Below are positions 57,035 to 64,000 of a stretch of DNA of 64,000 bases, in pieces. Source of the stretch: Hyposmocoma kahamanoa (Eukaryota > Arthropoda > Insecta > Lepidoptera > Cosmopterigidae); assembly GCF_003589595.1 (NCBI RefSeq), contig NW_020653900.1:1033375-1097374 (forward strand), read 5' to 3'. Both the position numbers and the translations under genes were made by a program. Position 1 is the first letter of the stretch; each line of letters begins with the position of its first letter. The notes beneath the pieces were generated by a model, which was given only the letters and a program-made list of their open reading frames with translations, was not told the origin of the DNA and did not search any database.

Positions 57035-57202
57035 CTGCAGCAAGAGTCCAAGGTCTTGCGGAAAGCGGCTCTGAAGTCCCTGTTGAAGTACGCATAGATG
57101 AGCGGGTTCAACGCTGAGTTGAAATAGCCCACCCAGAACACCCCTGCTACGACGGGCGGGGGTGAAGGGCAGGCGTCGCCGCAGAGTGCAGTTATTATAT
57201 AC
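57035..57202 (-). CDS. Beta-adrenergic-like octopamine receptor, exon coding ECL3 and TM7
   Basis: Second receptor exon, following a 1463-bp intron. The acceptor is ttctattcag and the donor is CTGCAG|gtaacc. It supplies G to finish the split Trp, then 55 codons, then AG of the next codon. It encodes a short extracellular loop with CGDAC, then TM7 [18 protein letters not shown] with the NPxxY motif, then [13 protein letters not shown] leading to two adjacent cysteines that could be palmitoylated. This is the textbook TM7/helix-8 of beta-type octopamine receptors. One oddity: read straight through the donor, the frame gives Arg then TAA, so unspliced RNA would end at DSCCR. GC content is far above the surrounding AT-rich DNA, as expected for an exon. 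Confidence 0.9.
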
Positions 57203-57303
57203 CTGAATAGAAAATTAGAAAATTACTGAATAGAAGATTTAATAGATTTCAAAGAAATTAACATTTTTACTTTTGTTTCACATAAAAGAAAAGTAGTTTT
57301 TTC

Positions 57304-57492
57304 TTGCAAAATAGTCATAAATATAATATTATTACGAGGAATAAAAACAAACTGGACGTTCTTGACAGTAGACTTCATAAAGTCACACTTTTAAATAAAA
57401 AGGGCAATGAATGCTTACAATTTCGCTACAATAAGATCCCGTTTGATATTGAAAATTTGACATTTACTAGATTTAAAACCACAGAACAATAA
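57304..57492 (+). pseudogene. LINE ORF2 extreme C-terminus fragment
   Basis: Reads HKYNIITRNKNKLDVLDSRL, then FRYNKIPFDIENL and FTRFK before TAA. This matches the end of the same kind of LINE ORF2 (NTRNK..L..P.SRL..., YNKIP..I). It is short and truncated, inside the TM6/TM7 intron. Confidence 0.65.
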
Positions 57493-57533
57493 ATACAGTA
57501 GAAGTGATTAGTTGGCGTCTGATGCGTGCCAAC

Positions 57534-57819
57534 CATGGATTTACAAATAAATGGACGACGGGTCTAATACAAAAACCACGAAAAAAATGTCCCAAGTCAA
57601 CCTATTTAAACGTAGTGACATTTAAAGTAATATGAAAATGCTAAAACGTTGAATTGAAATTATAATGTCATCGCAGTACTGTCTAATTTTGCTTGCTTCG
57701 CTGTCAGTCGAACAAACGAAGACTAAAGCGTGAATGACGCTCTGTATACGATTATAACGCCCTATAAGTTCGGACACTTTTTAGCGCGGACCCGACGTCC
57801 ATATAATTGTAAGTCAATG
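57534..57819 (+). mobile_element. Complete TIR element (CATTGACTTACA family, long form) in receptor intron
   Basis: 286 bp, the same length as the 39002 copy. It has an exact 8-bp duplication, GTGCCAAC (57526-57533 and 57820-57827). It sits in the TM6/TM7 intron, opposite in orientation to the gene. Confidence 0.9.
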
Positions 57820-58665
57820 GTGCCAACAGTAGGTCTCGTTAGACCTGCTTGAGCTCAGTCCGCTGTTTTTGTTTTGTATGGTATGGTTGTGTCATTATTA
57901 CTCTAAAATCGTAGATAAACGCCTTACTGTGATGTTTTGGAGTGCAAAAGTGATAGCCGCACCAAAAACATAACCTGTAGTATTATTTCATAACATATTA
58001 TCGAATTCAATTTTTGTACTGTAACAAACGAAAGTAAACATTATCCAAGAGCAATATGGTCGAGTTTTATCTTTTTGATAACTAAGGCAACATCTCGAAT
58101 TTTCACGCTAAGAGTGTTTTTTTAATTTTGAACTTAATTGATCGAAATAAAGTTCATTATGCAATGTGTGCGTTAAAGAAGGCTTATGTTGTCAGGAAGA
58201 TACTACTTTCCATTCATTCAGATGTTAATCGTTCGTCGTAGTTCAGCTACTGGCCGCAAGATGGCAGCACATTGAATACATGTACATGTGAACCAAAAAC
58301 ACAACAAATTATAGAAATGTTTACGTCATTTATTTTATTTTACAAGCACTTCAAACGCGTCCGGTCCTCACTCGGTTTTAGGGTTCACTGAAAATGAGCG
58401 TCACAACCTTTACTCAGCTGTGATATTACCTGAGTGGATCCTTTTACATACCACAGATGACACACACATGACATTTATTCAAATTGAGTTGACTGTTTAA
58501 AATTGCATTATGGTTGCTTCGTTGTTTTTTTTATGTTGTTATTTTATTTATTGTTTTACTTTTGCTTTGAGTTTATTTCTTTCGGTATATTTTGTGTTGT
58601 GGCGTTATAATAAATGAATTTTGTTTTATTCTAATATTAATATAATATGCATACTAATGACTCAC

Positions 58666-58863
58666 CATAAAAAGAACGGTAGCCAGCACGCCAAGAAGGC
58701 AGACATGATGATGCCTAGCGTCCTTGCCGCTTTTCTCTCCCGTTTCATCTTGCTACTGGCCATGGGCTGCATTTGTATACTTTGCCGTTCCCGCATCGCT
58801 TCTCCCATGGAGATCCCATTGATTTGAAGATGCTTGTCCAGAAGAAGGGCAGCTACTTTACTC
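58666..58863 (-). CDS. Beta-adrenergic-like octopamine receptor, exon coding loop 3 and TM6 (partial gene)
   Basis: Internal exon of an insect amine GPCR. The minus strand reads polypyrimidine-ctag | exon | gtgag. It starts with 1 base of a split codon, then 65 codons, then TG, which joins G of the next exon to make Trp. The protein contains HLQINGI, a basic stretch [13 protein letters not shown], then TM6 with the CWLPFF form of the CWxP switch. [17 protein letters not shown] followed by CWLPFFLWY is the pattern of beta-type octopamine receptors, which couple to Gs and raise cAMP. Dopamine and alpha-type receptors differ here. The upstream exons for TM1-TM5 were not found between 58864 and 64000, so that intron is at least 5.1 kb. 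The family call is strong. I cannot choose between the beta1, beta2 and beta3 paralogues from this fragment. Confidence 0.87.
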
Positions 58864-59888
58864 CTAGAGAAACAAAGATAATATTTCGTGAAATAGTGTA
58901 CAGTAACTTTCTTCTGCTTTAGTTGGTAATCAGCTTAACAAGTTCAATACAATAAAATATAATTTATTTTATTTTATTATCTAAATATCGTAAACATTGA
59001 GATTTTATAATCATCTATATTGTCCTCACAATGTACCCGCTACGATGCGATGTTTAATGTATAAGTGCATCATTAAAAAAAACGCACACACTCTTCGCAT
59101 AGTAGAAAAAAACAAGTAAGGTAACTCCGTACAAAATAACGGCGCGCGTTATATGTGTGCGCAGCCGCCCCGCGTCGAGTACGGACGCACACATTCGCAT
59201 AATAATGAAACATACACGGCGTGCGGTGGGCGCGCACACATTAAAGACACGCTGCGACGTTTTAGTGGGGTTACCAACCTGCCTTGATTACTATCAGCAC
59301 CGCCGTCGCCAAAACTTACATAGGTATTCATAACTTGAAACACTATGAAATCTTGATAATGATTGGTCGTAGTTTCTAATTTGAAAAGAAATAACAAATT
59401 CTGAACTTTTAATATACTTTAATGTTGTTGACATATCATTTTCAATACCAATTATTTCAGGTTACGACGTTTTGATTTTATATTGAAGTTTCCATCAATG
59501 TGCTGCTATCTAGCGGTCAATTGCTGAACGACGTCGAATTCGAGATGTTTATTTAGTTCTTCAAAACGGAAACAACCATATTTATGCGGTATCAGTTTTC
59601 GTTTCTTGTAACAAAAAAATATTACGATTAACAGAAAATTGAAAATTTATTAAAATGTAATAAAACTAAACGACGATAACATGACACCACCATAGACAAT
59701 ATTACAAGTGTGACTATCATTTTTGCACTCCACAGCAGCATAATAAGGTATTATTTTACGATTTTCAAGATTTTGCGCGATATAATTGGCACGATCATAA
59801 CGCGGAAAAGGTCAGAGCTCAAGTTCGTCGAACTCCGCGGAATGTTGGCACACGTGACATGCAAACTACGTAGTTCCACTGTATTTAA

Positions 59889-60115
59889 CTGCCTCTGTGG
59901 CCGAACGGTTACCATGCCGGACTGCCACGCAGAGGTCCCAGGTTCGATTCCCGGGCCGGGAGAAATGTTTATATGGCCTACAATTATTTCTCTCGTGAGT
60001 TTGGGTGTAATTTGTGGTTGTCTATATGTGTGTCCATGGCACCCGCGACACAGGGTTTACCTAGTGCGGGGCTATGTTGAGTGTGCGCGTTATTTATTAT
60101 ATATTATTATTTATT
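59889..60115 (+). mobile_element. tRNA-derived SINE, family 1
   Basis: CTCTGTGGCCGAACGGTTAC ... GTTCGATTCCCGGGCCGG with the full body and an ATTTATTATATATTATT tail. It lies upstream of the receptor exons, in the presumed intron. Confidence 0.82.
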
Positions 60116-60284
60116 ATTTATTGTTTTGTGCGGTAAACATTGCAGACGTCAGATGAGGACGGTCCGAATTTAGGGAACGTATACGTGTATACTTATTGAC
60201 AATCTTCTTTTGCACGTTGCAAAGCGAAAATGGCGGACTGAACTTAAGTATGTGGAACTTCGCGTACTGCGGGCACAGTATTGT

Positions 60285-60893
60285 ATCCGCTCACGCGATA
60301 CATGCAGCCGTAGACGCATACCACACCTAGAGGTGCCGGTGATGATTTTATACCGATTTATCGGATATCGAAGTTATAACAGGTAAAAGAACTAATACTA
60401 ATTGCTATTTCGGTAACTACTCTAGCAAACCATAAAGTTTTTAATGCCTGGGTCTGTCATTTAAAAAAAATAAAGAACTTCAAAAACACGTCACGACAAT
60501 CGTGTCTGTTATTGTTTGGGCTGATGATTTCGGTGTTTATTTATTGAAAACATACCGTAAGTAGCGTTTTTTAAGTTTACCCTGAATAAATCTTTATAAA
60601 CTATACTTTAAGGAGTAATTTCATGGTAAACGTTAGAATCACTCCAACGGAATATTATCATATTTACCCAAGTACACCAAAAATTTCATAAGTGCTTTTT
60701 AAGTGCAGGATTTGCGGTGTATTACTGCATTTTATTTGAGATGTTTTTGTTGTAGTACGGAGGGTATTTATTTAGCAATGCAGAATAATAATTTTTATTT
60801 ATAAAAACTTGTAATTAAACTAAATCCTTTTCTAATTTGCGAAACCAAATAGTCGCCATTTTGCGATAGGATGAGCGCATCGCGTGAGCGGAT
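60285..60893 (+). mobile_element. TIR element, GCTCACGCGAT family, without the SINE
   Basis: The ends ATCCGCTCACGCGAT and ATCGCGTGAGCGGAT form a perfect 15-bp TIR. Reads CACACCTAGAGGTGCCGG across the site where the other copy has its SINE. No transposase. Confidence 0.82.
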
Positions 60894-60894
60894 A

Positions 60895-61865
60895 ATTATT
60901 GTTCTGTGGTAGTAACCACTTTGTTTCGTCTGACTGTTTGAGATGACCTCGATGGTCCAGTTATTTATAATGAAGGCGACAGACGAGAAGTGTGATAGGA
61001 CATCACGCCTGATGCGGATAGGAAACTTCGCACGTTTTTCAAAAGTTATAAACCATCTTCGACATGTCTCATCATACCATTTTCTTTCACCGTGAACGAA
61101 ATAATCTACTAACGTAACTAATGTTATGTAACTGAAATAAGATTACGTAAAAACGCTTCTTTATTAATAAAATCATGTTTGTATACTCCGCCTCTATCCA
61201 TAATAAGAATTACGCAAAATCCGCCCACAGTAACAAAAGGTCTTGCAAAGAAAACGATCCGTCTAACTCTTGATATTTTACCGACAAAGAAAAGGTTGAT
61301 CTCCCACTTGATGATAAATGGAAAATGAATCGAGAAACAAAGCGAGAGTCCGCCTACTTGGGTTAAACAATTTACTTAAAGAACGGTTGCAAGCGATCTA
61401 CTTTTTGCGGGGTTGTACCAAAATGATTTTACCGACAGCCACGCACTGACCCCGCCCAATTTATAATAATAATTAAGCGCAGACCACACCGCTCACGTAG
61501 CTGGGGCATCTATCATACTTCGGTTCACACCGCAAATTAAGCTTACTAAACTAACTCAACGAGCCCTTCTGCCGCCCTTCACCCCCGCACTTAACACATG
61601 TAACACATCACTACTTACTATGTATCTTCTTAGCTTAACTTTGCATGCAACTACATGGGCTAAGTTAAGTTAGCTTAGCTTCGTTCGCGGTGTGGCCTGC
61701 GCTTTAACTGTTACACTATCGCCGTGCACCGGCCCCTCCCATCTTTCGCAATCCCTTGATCTATACACCGCTACGGACTGCGTGACCGCGGAGGAACCTC
61801 CTTGAGCTTCCTTGATCGGTAAAATCACGGATCGAAGGAAGTCGCCTTTACACATTCCTATTAGC
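60895..61865. other. No gene recognised, upstream of receptor exons
   Basis: Contains inverted AGCTTAACTT / AAGTTAAGTTAGCT stretches near 61630-61680. No octopamine-receptor exon was found here. Confidence 0.5.
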
Positions 61866-61869
61866 CTAT

Positions 61870-62170
61870 ACTAGCATAGTATAATAAGAGCAAGAAGGGA
61901 GGCGTATAAATGCGTCGGAGCGTAGGGTTGTTACATTTTTATTTTAATTGTACCTACAGGTTGTAAATATAATTTTGAAAATCACAATATTCTCGTGCTA
62001 TATTGAAATAACCTTTGTTAAATACAGTAGGTACTTCTCGATGGTACTTATGAATTGATATTTTTATACCAACGTCCATAACCCGCATTGGTATCTTGAA
62101 TATAGATTATGAATATGAAATAGAAATAAAATGCTGAATAATTCTGAATTTGTTGCACTCTTGTTCAAAC
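61870..62170 (+). repeat. Dispersed repeat, copy without the Harbinger-like insert
   Basis: Colinear with 1060-1745. The bases around AAATACAGTAGGTAC (about 62022) correspond to the interrupted site at 1215-1440. It ends near TGTTGCACTCTTGTT. Confidence 0.55.
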
Positions 62171-62685
62171 AACCACAAACATAACAATAAACTTGTGTAC
62201 TATTTGATGGAATTTTTTTAAACATCGAGTAACTGCCGACCGATAATAAACTTATGCAACGCAAAAGCACTACAAGATTATGCGAGTGTGCGTGTAACTG
62301 GCGCGCGGGCGTGCACACATACAAATCGCGCTGATACGTTTGTGTCGAGTTATCATATTTATTTTATTATACAATAACACTAGTTTTGACTTTTCACTGT
62401 GTCAACCGCTATAATCGAAATCTATAAACCGGTCATTCTCTGACTAGTGTTCACTACCTAATTTCGGTGGGAATTTTTATTATTTGAATATTCAAGTGTA
62501 TTATCGTGTAATGATTAAATAAAAATAAAAAAATATTTCACGATACAATACTCGAATATGAAATAATATTGCACGATAAAAAATCGGATACTTAAATAAT
62601 AAAAATTGTCACGGAAATTAGGTAGTGAACATTGCACTTTTATGCGAATGTGTGCATTTCACACACACACACTTTAGTAGTAGTA

Positions 62686-62975
62686 GAGCTCCTTGTGAAG
62701 AGTTCGTCCAGGGAAGTACTGCGACCTTAACTATTTCTGCCGCCAAGCTGTAGTGTTAGCATTACTGTGTTCCGCTTTTGAAGGGTAGGGGTACTGGCGA
62801 TTTTACAGGCACGTGGGACTTGATAACGTATGTCTCAGGGTGTCGGGTGCAGTGGCAGTGCCCCTCAGACCTTTACGATTGGAAACTCTAAGTGGCACTG
62901 CCACATTATGGACGAGTGTAGCTTGCCATCAGGCGCGCGACTTGTTTGTCCTGTCACTTGATATTATAAAAAAAA
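62686..62975 (-). repeat. R1 repeat copy
   Basis: Reverse copy: GTAGAGCTCCTTGTGAAGAG ... GCGACTTGTTTGTCCTGTCA. Confidence 0.78.
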
Positions 62976-63235
62976 CTAGTCCGAGAATGACTGATATAAG
63001 AGAATAAACGTTAGAAATTGATCTCGTTTTTTTGTAACGAAAATTGTTTACAACATGGCAAAAAGCTCAACATTGTTTAACTTCAATGTATGTAAATGGA
63101 AGCAAAATGGTGTAAAAAGGTTTATAGGCTTTGCACAAACAGACAGTCCTATTACAATAACATTGGTGTATGATAAAAATGAGTGACGTGAACAAAAAGG
63201 TTTCAGCATTTTAGATTTATTTTTTTGTATGCGGT

Positions 63236-63420
63236 TAGGCTCAATTTACATTTCCGCGGATCGTAATACGAAGAAGGAATTACGAAGAATTGTAACGTAA
63301 TTGTACATAGCATAATTAACTTTACGTCAGTTGTCTAAAACGTACAAACTAAATACGATACGGTAGCTGCGGTAGTTACCGAAACTACGCGAGAATTACG
63401 AGATGCACGATCTGTTTTGG
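63236..63420 (+). mobile_element. Truncated relative of the 25743 Harbinger-like element
   Basis: Begins TTAGGCTCAATTTACATTTC and shares GCATAATTAACTTTACG and GTACAAACTAAATACGA with the reverse complement of 25743-25909. The right TIR was not found. Confidence 0.55.
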
Positions 63421-63424
63421 GCTC

Positions 63425-63505
63425 GTATCCAGAGAAGGGGATTAAAATCCAACCAACCCGCCCGGATTCTAACCAATTTCTGCCCAAAATCGTGGGCAGA
63501 AAGGG
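63425..63505. repeat. Short dispersed repeat (partner at 39525-39605)
   Basis: Reverse-oriented relative; also has a small hairpin TTTCTGCCCA / TGGGCAGAAA near 63478. Confidence 0.5.
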
Positions 63506-63654
63506 CGAATACGGAATTTGGCATTCTCACTACTCGATGCATTTCGATAGGATTTTCAAGTGAATCGATTCAATAGAAAGGATGTCGAATCGTCTAGAAA
63601 CAATAAACATTTATATTAATAATATCATTCCATTTGAACAAAACTCAATTTACG

Positions 63655-63830
63655 TAAAATATTATTAATACAAATATCGAACACATAAAAAAATTTCTTC
63701 GACTCAATGGGACTTGAATCCATGAACACGCTGTAGGTAAGTGACCGTAGCGTCGCTCTATTTATACCACTGTTCTACAGGTCAAGTTATCAAGTTGATA
63801 AAATTCTATGTGTTTTTGTAATACATCTTT
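63655..63830 (-). mobile_element. tRNA-derived SINE, family 2, reversed
   Basis: AATACAAATATCGAACACAT tail, B-box complement GGGACTTGAATCC, A-box region TATACCACTGTTCTACAGGT. Confidence 0.7.
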
Positions 63831-64000
63831 CTACTGGATTTCGGCTTTCGGCGCAACAACGCTACGGTACACCGTGATCATGGGTTCCTTAATAACCATA
63901 ACAAAGTACTGGAGTTATTAGACACAAAATCAGAATAATAAATATTTACTGTAAATAGTTTTTGCCAAAAGAAAACAAAGAAATTGGCGTTGGGCGGGGC

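Larger units (their letters stand above)
57203..58665 (-). other. Receptor intron between TM6 and TM7 exons
   Basis: A GT-AG intron. It holds a LINE C-terminal fragment (57304-57492) and a complete 286-bp TIR element (57534-57819), both annotated separately. Nothing else was recognised in the AT-rich remainder (57830-58650). Confidence 0.85.

Noticed and set aside
59149..59397. Possible upstream receptor exon on the minus strand
   Set aside because: The translation has no GPCR motifs (no DRY, no TM-like segments), and the phase and acceptor do not fit.
1..64000. CRISPR array, phage or bacterial operon
   Set aside because: No regularly spaced direct repeats, no ribosome-binding-site-led ORF clusters; introns, SINEs and LINEs show the DNA is from an animal.

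Overview
This window is animal nuclear DNA, very probably from a moth or butterfly. It is AT-rich and dominated by many small, nested transposable elements. Several dispersed repeats are of kinds I associate with Lepidoptera: tRNA-derived SINEs, LINE 3' ends closing on TTTGAC repeats, and TIR elements starting AACCGACTTCAAAA. The clear host protein-coding signal is a set of insect amine-receptor exons with consensus splice sites. Nothing prokaryotic was seen: no operons, CRISPR arrays or rRNA. A 10-base run of N at 25378-25387 marks an assembly gap.

Host gene: the minus strand carries the last three coding exons of a beta-adrenergic-like octopamine receptor, at 58863-58666 (end of intracellular loop 3 and TM6), 57202-57035 (extracellular loop 3, TM7, start of the tail) and 51661-51481 (cytoplasmic tail and stop). 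All phases match and all splice sites are GT/AG. The donor after the TM7 exon also spells an in-frame TAA, so keeping that intron would give a short-tailed receptor. Exons for TM1-TM5 were not found and should lie beyond 64000.

Transposons with coding content: an RTE-clade LINE at 33994-36774 keeps one uninterrupted reading frame. Its 5' end is fused in frame to a 201-bp piece of a TIR element, which supplies the first ATG. The other coding remnants are decayed: a Penelope-like GIY-YIG endonuclease (52140-52555), a pogo-like element nested in another repeat (45569-46882), an LTR-retrotransposon gag with a primer-binding site (50684-51030), a THAP zinc-finger exon (32844-32935), and several LINE C-termini.

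Non-coding elements: one unclassified repeat (called R1 here) occurs at about 15 sites. There are two main tRNA-derived SINE families and several TIR families. Target-site duplications (TSDs) can be read directly for many insertions: 8 bp for the CATTGACTTACA family and for the 19372-19692 element, 3 bp TTA or TAA for two Harbinger-like elements, TA for pogo, and 12 and 14 bp for two Penelope-derived inserts. In two cases a paralogous copy without the insert is also present. By region: 1-11600 is repeat-dense; 11640-19370 is mostly AT-rich with scattered repeats; 19370-23000 and 25690-30150 hold nested TIR elements; 30320-33960 is sparse; 33994-36975 is the RTE; 36976-51000 is mixed repeats; 51481-64000 is the receptor gene with element-filled introns. 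I found no convincing new multi-gene system. The most unusual items are the RTE/TIR-element chimeric ORF, the receptor's stop-at-donor arrangement, and a conserved Penelope-end motif that may be ribozyme-related.
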